This document shows positions 1 through 8,613 of a stretch of 64,000 bases of DNA, in pieces. Each line of letters starts with the position of its first letter. The first letter of the stretch is position 1. Where the stretch lies: positions 1 through 64,000 of the forward strand of contig NZ_BMLX01000007.1 in the NCBI RefSeq assembly GCF_014645535.1. Reading direction: 5' to 3'. The notes under the pieces were generated by a model. The model did not search any database, was not told where the DNA came from, and saw only the letters and a program-made list of their open reading frames with translations. The position numbers and the translations under genes are program-made. This DNA is from Silvimonas iriomotensis. GTDB taxonomy: Bacteria > Pseudomonadota > Gammaproteobacteria > Burkholderiales > Chitinibacteraceae.

Positions 1-393
1 CAGGCACCCACACTCATCGGCTGTAATTTGTTAAAGATCGTTTGCCACATCCACTACGAAACCTGCTAGACTCTTCGTTTTCGCTGTTTCGCTGTTGTGT
101 CTGCAGCGGAGAAACCGAACTATACGGGCCTCCCCGACACCCGTCAACACCTTCCTGCAACAAATTTCCCGCCTTCTCGACAAGAGACTGATCCGTAAGG
201 AAATTCGGATTTAATTTCATTTCAGATTTGTTACGTGATGATATTTCAGGCCCGGATTTGTGTTTGAAACAGGCGTGTGATGCGCCCGCTGCATCGCCAG
301 AAACAAGGCAAACCAGACAAAAAACAGAAAGGCCGCCCTTGTGGGCGGCCTTTCTGTTTATCCGGCGTACAACATATACATATATATGTGCGC
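1..393. other. Intergenic region, no supported gene
   Basis: Nothing here can be called as a gene with confidence. A 68-codon minus-strand reading frame (14-220) has no Shine-Dalgarno sequence before its ATG, and its composition does not look like a conserved protein. A bidirectional hairpin terminator sits at 322-359. The rest is AT-richer spacer that may contain regulatory sites of a gene beyond the left edge. Confidence 0.5.
322..359. terminator. Rho-independent terminator (bidirectional)
   Basis: A perfect 17-bp stem (arms 322-338 and 343-359) with a four-base TTGT loop, a GC-rich core GGCCGCCC/GGGCGGCC, and A/T-rich outer arms. It lies 35 bases past the stop of the minus-strand RNA methyltransferase gene and would end that transcript. 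Confidence 0.85.
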
Positions 394-2577
394 TCAGCTC
401 TGGCGATTGGAACCTGCCACTACCTTGAACTCATACAGCCGGCAATCGAGCGCACCGTTATAAACCGGGATGCGCTTGGTGGCGTTCAGGCGGATGAGTT
501 TGGGCAGGCGCAGATCTGCCGTCAGCAGATAAGAGTTCCAGCCGGTGAAACGCTGTTTGAGGGCGTCGCCCAGTTGCGGGTAGAACTCGCTCAGTTGTTC
601 CTGCTCTTCCAGACGTACGCCATAAGGCGGGTTGGTGATCAGTACACCCTCGGTCGCAGGCGCCTGGGCCAGCAACACGTCCCCGACTTGCACCTTGATC
701 TTGCCTTGCAAGCCTGCGGCTTCAATATTGCGCAAAGCGATATCCACGGCCTGCAGATCACGATCGCTGCCTGTGATCGGGAATGGCAAGTCGGTTTTGA
801 TTGCGGCTTCGGCCCGCGCCTTGCAGTCCGCCCAGGCTGCGGCATCAAATGCAAACAGCTTTTCGAAACCGAAATTGCGCAGGCGACCCGGCGCCAGACC
901 CAGCGCAATCTGAGCGGCTTCGATCAGGAACGTGCCGCTGCCGCACATGGGATCAAACAGCGGACGATCACCATGCCAGCCCGCCAGACCCAGCAGGCCG
1001 GCGGCCAGGTTTTCCCGCAGTGGTGCTTCACCACTATCCAGACGGTAACCGCGCTTGAACAGCGGCTCGCCCGAGGTATCTATATACAGGGTGGCCAGAC
1101 GGTCCGTGAGGAACACCTGAATACGGATATCCGGATTATGGGTATCCACACTGGGGCGCTCATCATTGATGGTACGGAACACGTCGCAGATCGCGTCCTT
1201 GATCTTGAGCGCGACAAAATCAATGCTGCGCAGGCCGCTGTGTTGCGCGGTCACATTGACCTTGATGGTGCGTGAGACGTCAAACAGCGACGGCCAGTCG
1301 ATGCGGGTGGCAAGGCGGTACAGATCGGCCTCGTTCCGGTACGCCCGCTCGTCCAGTTGCAGCAGAATGCGGCTGGCATAGCGCGAATGCAGGTTGACCG
1401 CGTACATCAGATCAACATGCCCCTCAAATGCGACCCCACCCTCGCCGGCCAGTACGGCCTGGGCGCCGAGTTGTTCCAGCTCATCGGCCAGCAGACGCTC
1501 CAGACCACGCGGGCACGGCGCGTAATAGTGCAAGGTAGCTTGCCAGTCGAAAGACTGGGGGCGGGTAATGGTGCTGGTCTGGCGCGCTGCGCCGCCGCCG
1601 GGTGCCGGGTGACTGAAGCCGCCACGCGCCTGCTGGGCGTTGCCCCGGTCGAAATCACGCGGACGCTCGTTGCGTTCAAACCGGCCACCTTCAGCACGGT
1701 CTTCACGGCGCGGACGGTCGCCACGATCAAAACCACCGTCCTGGCGACGCGCCGGGCGATCACCGAAAGATTCACTACGTTCGAAGCGGCCACCACCGGC
1801 ACCCTCTTCGCGACGCGGACGATCTGAGCGGTCGAATCCGCCGTCCTCACGCCGTGGCGGGCGATCACCGAACGACTCATTGCGCTCAAAACGGCCGCCA
1901 CCAGCGCGTTCATCCCGGCGCGGGCGATCTGAGCGGTCAAACCCGCCCTCATCCCGACGCGGCGGACGATCGCCAAACGACTCATTGCGCTCAAAACGGC
2001 CACCGCCGGCACGCTCATCCCGGCGTGGGCGATCTGAGCGGTCAAACCCGCCCTCATCCCGACGCGGCGGACGATCGCCAAACGACTCATTGCGCTCAAA
2101 ACGGCCACCACCGGCACGCTCATCCCGGCGTGGGCGGTCATCAAAATTGCGCTCGCCGCGCGGGCGGTCAGCGTCGAAGCGTTCACGCGGCGGACGATCA
2201 TCATCCCGGCGGAATCCCCCTTCCGGCTTTACGCGTGCACGCGGGGCCTGGCCACTAAAGCTGCGTTCCTCACCGCCATGCCGACCGCCGTCCTGGCGAT
2301 CATCGCGCCGGAATGCCGGACGATCACCTTGCGGACGGTCGCCACGATCGGGGCGATCGCCCTGGTAACGCGGCTTGTCGTCCCGGCGCGCACGGCCTTC
2401 GCCACGCCCTTCACCCTCCTGGCCACTGCGCCAGGCTGGATCATGCTGGTACGGCTTTTGCGCCTGCCCACCGGAAAACGCAGCGGCCCGGCCTGCGGGG
2501 CGCGCTGCGCGGCGGTTGCCACCAGCACTTTGTTCTGCCGGCTTGGGCGGCAACTTCAGGGTTTTCTTGTCAGTCAT
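394..2577 (-). CDS. THUMP-domain class I SAM-dependent RNA methyltransferase with repeat-rich N-terminus
   Basis: 727 residues. The C-terminal half (about 345-727) is a THUMP plus Rossmann methyltransferase of the RlmL/YcbY N-terminal type: SAM motif DPMCGSGTF at 542-550 and catalytic TNPPYG at 648-653, which fits guanine-N2 methylation of 23S rRNA. The RlmK half found in enterobacterial RlmKL is absent. The first about 340 residues are a low-complexity Arg/Asp/Gly-rich extension with four near-identical 35-residue repeats (147-286) plus a partial fifth. The ATG overlaps the stop of the upstream MmcQ-like gene (ATGA), so the two are probably translationally coupled. The rRNA target is inferred from family membership. 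Confidence 0.88.
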   Translation of the reverse strand: MTDKKTLKLPPKPAEQSAGGNRRAARPAGRAAAFSGGQAQKPYQHDPAWRSGQEGEGRGEGRARRDDKPRYQGDRPDRGDRPQGDRPAFRRDDRQDGGRHGGEERSFSGQAPRARVKPEGGFRRDDDRPPRERFDADRPRGERNFDDRPRRDERAGGGRFERNESFGDRPPRRDEGGFDRSDRPRRDERAGGGRFERNESFGDRPPRRDEGGFDRSDRPRRDERAGGGRFERNESFGDRPPRREDGGFDRSDRPRREEGAGGGRFERSESFGDRPARRQDGGFDRGDRPRREDRAEGGRFERNERPRDFDRGNAQQARGGFSHPAPGGGAARQTSTITRPQSFDWQATLHYYAPCPRGLERLLADELEQLGAQAVLAGEGGVAFEGHVDLMYAVNLHSRYASRILLQLDERAYRNEADLYRLATRIDWPSLFDVSRTIKVNVTAQHSGLRSIDFVALKIKDAICDVFRTINDERPSVDTHNPDIRIQVFLTDRLATLYIDTSGEPLFKRGYRLDSGEAPLRENLAAGLLGLAGWHGDRPLFDPMCGSGTFLIEAAQIALGLAPGRLRNFGFEKLFAFDAAAWADCKARAEAAIKTDLPFPITGSDRDLQAVDIALRNIEAAGLQGKIKVQVGDVLLAQAPATEGVLITNPPYGVRLEEQEQLSEFYPQLGDALKQRFTGWNSYLLTADLRLPKLIRLNATKRIPVYNGALDCRLYEFKVVAGSNRQS
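1663..2139 (-). repeat. 105-bp in-frame tandem repeat (35-residue unit, about 4.5 copies)
   Basis: Four full units (1720-2139) and a partial fifth lie inside the RNA methyltransferase gene. Each encodes a unit running from DRPRR through GGGRFER, ESFGDRP and GGFDR. The units are nearly identical at DNA level towards the gene's 5' side and more diverged towards its 3' side, as expected for repeat expansion by slippage or unequal recombination. They keep frame, so copy-number changes would only lengthen or shorten the protein. Confidence 0.9.
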
Positions 2578-2930
2578 TGTGATTGATCCGGTAAAGGCAA
2601 GGTATGGCGTACTTTGGCGGGCAGTTTGTCACGCACCAGTCGCCAGGAGGTATTGATGAGCGCGGCCAGTTCTGTCGCTGGCAGCGTATGAGTGTTGTCC
2701 AGGGCGATCCAGCCATGCCGCGCCAGATACGGCGCCGGGCTCACACCAGGACGGTCGGTCAGTTCCAGAAACCGGTCTTTGCCGACTTTGACCGCAAGAT
2801 GGCCGCTATCAAGGCTGAGCACCGCAAACATTTTGCCGGCGACCGACCAGACTTCCCGCGTTTGCCATTTGATATCGCGGGTTGCACCGGGCAAGGCGGC
2901 GCACTTTGCCCTGAATTGATCCAGATTCAT
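2574..2930 (-). CDS. MmcQ/YjbR family DNA-binding-like protein
   Basis: 118 residues, the usual size for the MmcQ/YjbR (CyaY-like fold) family. Features seen are the N-terminal FRAKCAALPGA region, the central VGKDRFLELTDRPGV segment and the WIALD/LINTSWRLVR C-terminal part, all typical of the family. No enzymatic role is established for the family. Its stop overlaps the ATG of the downstream RNA methyltransferase by four bases. Confidence 0.85.
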   Translation of the reverse strand: MNLDQFRAKCAALPGATRDIKWQTREVWSVAGKMFAVLSLDSGHLAVKVGKDRFLELTDRPGVSPAPYLARHGWIALDNTHTLPATELAALINTSWRLVRDKLPAKVRHTLPLPDQSQ

Positions 2931-3063
2931 CGCTTTTCTTTATGCCCCGCCTGCACCACGCAGGACAGGTGTTTTGCTGATATCTATCCAGTTTAGTGGC
3001 AATCCGGCGCGATGGCAGGCGCCTGCTGAATGGTCGGCACTTCACCGGCCATGCAGCAAAGGG

Positions 3064-5880
3064 TTACTCCGCTGTGACCGGCGCGCGCACGCGCCGGCGC
3101 GTTTGTGCAATCACCGGCGCCCAGGTTTCACCTGGTTGCTTCTTGCGCGTGGTCAGCGTGAGTTCACTTGGGCCATAGACGTTGGTGTTATGCGTCAGCG
3201 GCGTGGTGATCAGATATTGCGCTTGCGTTGCTTTCAAAAAGCCACCGACGCGGTCAATGTTAAAGATGTCCAGGTGGGCAAACGGCTCATCAATAAACAC
3301 AAAGCCGGACGGGTTGGCGTCATCCATCATCAGGCCGATCAGCATGATCAGGGACTTCATCACCTGCTGGCCGCCCGAGGCTTCGCCATCGTTCAGGCCC
3401 ATCATGCCTTTCTGGTCAAAGTTGAAACGCACGGTCAGGCCGGCCTGGGACAAGATCAGATCATCGTTTTCCAGGTGCGGCAGGTCGGTTTCGACATCAA
3501 TACCAGAGAGCTCGCCCAGGCGCTTGAGGTTGCGGCCGTACTCCCGCACGGTAGCCTTGAGTTTGTTGATGTAGGCGCCGCGCGCTTCGTCGGTGAGTTG
3601 TTCGGTACGCTGCACTTCGTTGCGGTGCGCGTGGGTGTCGTGCTCCAGCGCGTTGTAGTCGTCGGCCACTTTGTCGCGCCGGGCGAGAATGGTCGGATCG
3701 GTTTCCCATTCCATTTGCGCCAGACGTTCACGTTCACGCTCGACCATATGCTGGACTTCGCGCGCAGAGCCATATTTGTCGCGCAGTACACGCAGGCGCT
3801 CGGCGCTGCGCACTTCGTCCGGCATGGCGGCGCGGGATTTGCGCAAATCATTCACGCGGCGTGTTTGCTCGTCGCGCTGGCGGGCCAGTTGCTCCAGCTC
3901 GGTGTTGACTGCGCGGTCCAGCTGCTCGCGGCGATCCTTGAGTTTCTCGTAACCCAGGCGCCCTTCTTCACGCAGTTTGCGGGCTTCGTCCCAACTGGCC
4001 TGGGCCATTGCCATGGCGGCGCCGGCTTCTTGCACGCGCTGTTGCTCGGCCGGCCAGCGTTCTGCCACGGCGGCGAATTCTTCCTGGCGTGCGGCCAGTT
4101 GCACCACCGCCTGCATACCCATGAGTGATTGTTGCAGCGCCGAGATATCGCGCTCCAGTTCGACCAGTTTGCCTTCGTCATCCAGCAGTTGTTCGTTCAG
4201 ATCGCGCAGGCGGCGTGTGGTTTCGTTCAGGCGCGACTGGCGGGCGGCCTCGCCAAAGGCGTAGTCGCCCGGGCGCGCCGAAATGTCGCGCGCGCCGCGG
4301 CGTTCCTTGTGGTAGCCATCGCGGGTAATCCAGTCGCCATCCAGATGTTCGCCATCGGCCACGGATTTTGCCCGCTGCGTGCGGTTCAACAAACCCACCA
4401 GCCAGCCCGGTGCGTCGGCCTTGAAGTCGACCACTTCCAGAATTGAATTGCGATTGGCACGTTCCACCGGCTCGCGCTCCGGCACGATGAAATGGCGGTA
4501 TTTCAGTTGCTGCCCGATGCCGAACGCTTCTTTGCGATCACTGGCGCGGTTAAGCAAGATGATATGACGGTACGGCGCCAGCAACGCTTCGACCGCGTCT
4601 TGCCAGCTGTGGTCGCGCACTTCCACGATCTCGGTCAGCAACTGGTGCGCGATGCCGGCTTCATCCAGCGCCGCGCGCATGCGGTTCACAAAGTCCGGAT
4701 GCGGCTGACGGCCTTGCTGCAGGGCAAACTGGGCTTGCGCCAGCTCCTGACGTTCGTCCTTCATCAGCTTGATCGACTGCTTGAGTCTGGCGGCGGACTC
4801 ACGCTGTTGCGCCAGTCTGTCGTTGAGCGACACGCCATCTGCGCCATGCTCGGCTTCGGCCAGCTGGCGCAGGCGCTCGGCCTCTTTCATGGTTTTTTCG
4901 CTATCGCGCGCGGCATCACGCGCCACCTGGAACGTGGCATAAGCCTCATCGTGCTCTTTGCGCGCGGCCTCTTCTTGCGACTGGGCAGATTCCTGCCCGC
5001 CGGCAATGGCGCGATACTGCACATCCAGCGCGTCCAGTTCGTCCTGTTTCTGGCGCAGGCTTTTGCGGGCGCCGCGGAACTGGTTGATATAACCGCGCAG
5101 GCTTTCCCATTGCTCAACATACTTGAGCGCGGGCACCGCTTGCTGTTCGAGTTTTTCGATATCGTCCTGCAGCGAACGCCATTCCAGATAATTATTGCCG
5201 CGCAGCTTGAGGCGCTCGACATCCAGCCCGACCTGGGCCAGTTGCTGCTCCATCTTGGCCAGTTCGCCCTCGGCTTCTTTCAGCCGCAGCTTGGCTTCGG
5301 CGTAGTGATCCAGCACTTGTTTGTCGCCAAACACCTGGAACACCAGTTCCAGCAACGCCTTGGGCGAGTATTCGCACAGTTTGTCGGTATCGCCCTGTTC
5401 CAGCGCCAGCACTTCGGCAATCGCCGGGGTCAGCCCGGCTTGCTCCAGCCGGCGCTTGTATTCGTTGACGCCCAGCCACTGCAAGGTGCTTTCGGTCTGC
5501 GCATCCAGCGTGACATCGCCCTCGGCAATGGCGTACTGGCGCATCCAGTCGCCACCTTGTTTGCGGATACGGCAAAACAGCGTGACCACTTCACTGGTCG
5601 CCGGGAAAAACAGCGTGGGGAACAAGCCGCCGGCCTCGCGGCGCGGGTTGGATACCACGCCGCGCAGCCAGGCGTAGTTTTCGCGGTTGTTGCGCACATA
5701 GCGTTTGTAGTCACGCCGGCCCGAACATTTAAGCGCCAGCAACGTGCGCAGGGCATCAAGCAAGGTGGTTTTGCCAGAGCCGTTGGGGCCGACAATGGTG
5801 ACAATCTGGGCATCCAGCGGCACGCGGATGGCGCGCCAGAAGTCCCAGTGGATCATTTCAAGTTCGCGGATCTGGAACAT
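3064..5880 (-). CDS. SMC-like ATPase of a MukB/MksB/JetC-type condensin operon
   Basis: 938 residues. Walker A GPNGSGKT is at 31-38, ABC signature SGGQQ at 835-839, and Walker B ending in FIDEP with D-loop AHLD at 862-871. Between the head halves lie two coiled-coil stretches (about 195-395 and 565-800) separated by a globular hinge-like segment (about 400-560). This head-coil-hinge-coil-head plan defines SMC/MukB/Rad50 proteins. The coils are much shorter than those of MukB and closer to MksB or Wadjet JetC. It is the last gene of a four-gene operon whose first three products would be kleisin and KITE-like partners. A DNA loop-extruding or chromosome-organising role is inferred. No JetD-like nuclease follows, since the next gene is MmcQ-like. 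Confidence 0.78.
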   Translation of the reverse strand: MFQIRELEMIHWDFWRAIRVPLDAQIVTIVGPNGSGKTTLLDALRTLLALKCSGRRDYKRYVRNNRENYAWLRGVVSNPRREAGGLFPTLFFPATSEVVTLFCRIRKQGGDWMRQYAIAEGDVTLDAQTESTLQWLGVNEYKRRLEQAGLTPAIAEVLALEQGDTDKLCEYSPKALLELVFQVFGDKQVLDHYAEAKLRLKEAEGELAKMEQQLAQVGLDVERLKLRGNNYLEWRSLQDDIEKLEQQAVPALKYVEQWESLRGYINQFRGARKSLRQKQDELDALDVQYRAIAGGQESAQSQEEAARKEHDEAYATFQVARDAARDSEKTMKEAERLRQLAEAEHGADGVSLNDRLAQQRESAARLKQSIKLMKDERQELAQAQFALQQGRQPHPDFVNRMRAALDEAGIAHQLLTEIVEVRDHSWQDAVEALLAPYRHIILLNRASDRKEAFGIGQQLKYRHFIVPEREPVERANRNSILEVVDFKADAPGWLVGLLNRTQRAKSVADGEHLDGDWITRDGYHKERRGARDISARPGDYAFGEAARQSRLNETTRRLRDLNEQLLDDEGKLVELERDISALQQSLMGMQAVVQLAARQEEFAAVAERWPAEQQRVQEAGAAMAMAQASWDEARKLREEGRLGYEKLKDRREQLDRAVNTELEQLARQRDEQTRRVNDLRKSRAAMPDEVRSAERLRVLRDKYGSAREVQHMVERERERLAQMEWETDPTILARRDKVADDYNALEHDTHAHRNEVQRTEQLTDEARGAYINKLKATVREYGRNLKRLGELSGIDVETDLPHLENDDLILSQAGLTVRFNFDQKGMMGLNDGEASGGQQVMKSLIMLIGLMMDDANPSGFVFIDEPFAHLDIFNIDRVGGFLKATQAQYLITTPLTHNTNVYGPSELTLTTRKKQPGETWAPVIAQTRRRVRAPVTAE

Positions 5881-6591
5881 TTAAACTTCTTCCCCCGCGG
5901 CGGTTTCGGTCGTGTCTTCGGGATCATCTTCGCTGCTGCCATCTTCATCGACCGCAATGCGGGTGCCCGTCAGCTTGAGCACTTCGGCCAGCGCGCCTTC
6001 GATAATGCGGGGTGCGAGGCGGGTGTAATCGATCATCAGATCCAGCAACGGCCCTTCGTGGATCATCTTGTTGCGGCGGATCACAAAACCCAGTTTGGCC
6101 AGTTGCCCCAGGTTCATGGAAAAGCGCGACTTGCCGCCCAGCTTTTTGCCAAAGTCGGCATACACCGCATCTTCCGGCACACCCGTCGCCACTTCTTCAC
6201 CGCGCACAATGGGTTTTTCCGTGCCGAACATGTCAGTTTGCGTGTCGCCCGCGGCAGAAGCGCGGGCAATCTGGCGTTCGCGCTTGGGCAAAATGATCAG
6301 CGCCCAGACCACAACCAGCAGCGCAATGGCATCGCGCGGCAAGCCCATATTGTTGGACAGCCAGTTCTCGCCCTCGCCAAAGACCCAGTCTTCCATCTCT
6401 GGCTTCAGGCCCACGGCAATGTGTTCGGCGTAGGGGTTTTCCAGCAACTGCAGGCCGCACTCTTCCAGCCGGCGTTCCAGGCTTTCACGAAAGGCTTCGT
6501 CAATCAGCGCGCGGCGCGCCAGCGGGTCTTTGCGGGGAATGAAGCGGTGCGCCAGCAGGCGCGCCACCAGAATGTTCAGGGCTTGATCCAT
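5881..6591 (-). CDS. MukE/MksE-like (KITE) candidate subunit of the SMC operon
   Basis: 236 residues from the ATG at 6591. The longer frame starting at 6684 overlaps the preceding gene and adds 31 residues unlike the rest. The protein is mostly helical, with a conserved-looking core around LPRDAIALLVVVWALIILPKR, a later FSMNLGQLAKLGFV segment that could be a winged-helix recognition region, and an acidic low-complexity tail rich in Glu/Asp. Its stop directly abuts the ATG of the SMC gene (no spacing), so the two are almost certainly co-expressed. Assignment to the MukE/MksE class rests on position, size and helical/winged-helix appearance, not on a recognised motif. Confidence 0.55.
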   Translation of the reverse strand: MDQALNILVARLLAHRFIPRKDPLARRALIDEAFRESLERRLEECGLQLLENPYAEHIAVGLKPEMEDWVFGEGENWLSNNMGLPRDAIALLVVVWALIILPKRERQIARASAAGDTQTDMFGTEKPIVRGEEVATGVPEDAVYADFGKKLGGKSRFSMNLGQLAKLGFVIRRNKMIHEGPLLDLMIDYTRLAPRIIEGALAEVLKLTGTRIAVDEDGSSEDDPEDTTETAAGEEV

Positions 6592-6602
6592 GTAAATCCG
6601 GG

Positions 6603-7253
6603 TTAGCGTTTCAGCAGCGTCGCAATCTGGCCTGGTTTGCCCAGGAGCACGCAAGCCAGTTGTTCGCACAATGCCGGGCCACACTCTTTGGGCTCGATCA
6701 CGATGCTGTCTTCGCGCAGTTCATCCAGGTTGCGGACGGTGAGCTTGATGCGCCCTTCTTCGTGCAGGCCTTCAAAGCGCACACGCGTAGGGAGCACAGG
6801 CTCGATGTTGACTGTAAAGCGCACCGCGCGTGCCTCGGCATTGCGGGTGATTTTTTCTTCAAGCCGGCAGCCCAGCTGCCACAGCTTGTCTTTCAGGTAA
6901 TTGGCTTCTGCCTGCGAGGTGTAACTGGCCACCAGCGCTTGCGGGGCTTGCCAGATCACCGCAAATTCAAGCATTGCGGCCACTTCTGTGGCGTCGATGC
7001 GTTTCGTGCGCAGATCAGTCGCGGCTTTGTCAAAGGTCAGGCCCGCCCACTCGCCCACGCCCCAGATCAGATACCGGTGCGAGTTGGCCGGGCGGATCAC
7101 CTTCAATTGTTCGGTGAGCTCGTAAAAATAGCTGAACGCACGGCGCAGGCCTTCGTCCACCTCACGCTGTTTGCGCTCTTGCTCCTGGCGCAGTTGTTCG
7201 TGATCAATTGCCTGTGACTGCGCTTGTTGCTTCAAATCATCAAGAAGACTCAT
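6603..7253 (-). CDS. Unrecognised subunit of the SMC-like operon
   Basis: 216 residues from the ATG at 7253, preceded by AGGA seven bases upstream. A start 18 bases earlier lacks a good ribosome site. The N-terminal about 45 residues are charged and Gln/Glu-rich (probably helical). The rest mixes helices and strands, including an LIWGVGEWAGL segment and a C-terminal EPKECGPALCEQLACVLLGKP stretch. I do not recognise the family. It lies between the kleisin-like and MukE-like genes, with 28- and 11-base gaps, so it is probably a stoichiometric partner of the SMC complex. Classical MukF-MukE-MukB and JetABC operons have no gene in this position. Confidence 0.55.
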   Translation of the reverse strand: MSLLDDLKQQAQSQAIDHEQLRQEQERKQREVDEGLRRAFSYFYELTEQLKVIRPANSHRYLIWGVGEWAGLTFDKAATDLRTKRIDATEVAAMLEFAVIWQAPQALVASYTSQAEANYLKDKLWQLGCRLEEKITRNAEARAVRFTVNIEPVLPTRVRFEGLHEEGRIKLTVRNLDELREDSIVIEPKECGPALCEQLACVLLGKPGQIATLLKR

Positions 7254-7281
7254 GACTGGTCCTGGATACACTCGGATACAG

Positions 7282-8553
7282 TCATGATTTTACACCGTCT
7301 AACGGCCGTAGACTGCCACGTGTCAGCGTGGCGACATCCGGGTGATCTATTTCGTCCACAACATCTTCGGTCACCAGGGCCAGCGGCAGCTTCACGAGGT
7401 CCGCCACCACGCTCTGTTCCAGTGCGGCCTCCTGGTCGCCCAGCAAAGACAGCAGCGAGAGGCGGTAAGCGGTTTCCGGGTAGGTGTCGGCCAGCACGGC
7501 GCTGGCAAGAGAGGTTTCCAGGTTGATACCCTGGAGCAGTTCAAACAACTCTTCCGCGTGGACCAGGCGTTCGGCCTCCAGCGCGGTAACGGAGGGCGAG
7601 AACTCGGATGCGGGTAGTTCGCCTTCGACGATCTGTTCGCGCTCACGCTCCAGCAATTCGAACTCGGTCACATCCAGCAAGATGTCCGAGACCGCAAATC
7701 CGGGCTCGGGATGGAACGTCAGCAGATCACGCCCCAGACCCGCCAGTTCTTCTTGCGAGCGATCACGCAGCCAGTCGGCCACGTTGGTCGAAGTCAGGCC
7801 GGACTGGCCCAGGTGCACGCGCTGTGCGCCCAGTTCCGCAAGGCGGCGCTGGAACACACTGGTCATGCGCAACATGCGGCCCTGCGCCAGCGCAATGGCT
7901 TGTGCCACCTGCTGAACATGGCGCTCGCCCGATTCGTCTTCCAGCACTGAGCGGACTACTTCCGTGCCCTTCTCGACCCAGTTCCACACGCTTTGCAGCT
8001 TGGCGCGCGCCTTGCGGATCTGGAATTCCGACTGCGATTCCAGCGCTTCTTCAAAGTCGGCGTGCAATTCATTGAGGCGGGCGTGCAAGTGCTGCAGGGA
8101 TTCGGGCGAGACATTGCCCACGGCCTGACCGGCCGCCACCTGCGCGGTCAAATAGCCAAGTTCCGCGTCGCCATCGGCAAACTGGGTCAGCGTGGCAATG
8201 GCGGCCAGCGCGATCCGGGCCGATTCAGACAGACTGTACAAGCCTTCATCGCTATCCCACACCAACAGCCCGTTTTCACGCAGGCGCTTGAGCACCGTGT
8301 CGCGCTTGACCGGGTTGATGTACGAGAAATGCGTTTCCAGCTCTTGCGGGCTCCAGCGCGGGGCATCTGCGCGTGAGCCAATCACCCGCAGCATCAAAAG
8401 CCGCACCATGACTTCGTCTTCGCCACCGCGAAAGAGTGTGATCAGCGCGCCGACCGATTCGCGCGCGCGCAAGAGGCTCGCCAGCGGCGCCAGATCAGCC
8501 GGGTTAAACCCGGGCTGGAAAAACTCGGCAAGCGGAGATTCTGTAGATTGCAT
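7282..8553 (-). CDS. Kleisin-like (MukF/MksF/JetA-type) candidate, first gene of the SMC operon
   Basis: 423 residues, first gene of the operon. The N-terminal about 100 residues (VRLLMLRVIGSRADAPRWSP through a KRLRENGLLVWDSDEGLYSLSE segment) look like a winged-helix domain. Residues about 130-260 are long amphipathic helices, and the C-terminal part is acidic and helical. This arrangement, and its place ahead of an SMC gene, match MukF/MksF/JetA kleisins, but I see no decisive motif. Known kleisins bridge the two SMC heads. Here the bridging role is inferred from context. Confidence 0.55.
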   Translation of the reverse strand: MQSTESPLAEFFQPGFNPADLAPLASLLRARESVGALITLFRGGEDEVMVRLLMLRVIGSRADAPRWSPQELETHFSYINPVKRDTVLKRLRENGLLVWDSDEGLYSLSESARIALAAIATLTQFADGDAELGYLTAQVAAGQAVGNVSPESLQHLHARLNELHADFEEALESQSEFQIRKARAKLQSVWNWVEKGTEVVRSVLEDESGERHVQQVAQAIALAQGRMLRMTSVFQRRLAELGAQRVHLGQSGLTSTNVADWLRDRSQEELAGLGRDLLTFHPEPGFAVSDILLDVTEFELLEREREQIVEGELPASEFSPSVTALEAERLVHAEELFELLQGINLETSLASAVLADTYPETAYRLSLLSLLGDQEAALEQSVVADLVKLPLALVTEDVVDEIDHPDVATLTRGSLRPLDGVKS

Positions 8554-8613
8554 GCGGGCGGTGTTGGCACAAAGGGCGCATTTTACGCGCTTGCACGCGT
8601 TTCATGGGCCTGA

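Noticed and set aside
14-220. 68-codon minus-strand frame at the left edge
   Set aside because: No Shine-Dalgarno sequence, no recognisable protein character; treated as spacer.
1663-2139. Regular 105-bp repeats considered as a CRISPR-like array
   Set aside because: Units are contiguous with no spacers, in frame, and encode repeated peptide within a methyltransferase.
3064-8553. Labelling the SMC operon as a Wadjet anti-plasmid defence system
   Set aside because: No JetD/TOPRIM-like nuclease gene follows or precedes it, and the SMC partners are not clearly JetA/JetB. Only a condensin-like call is supported.
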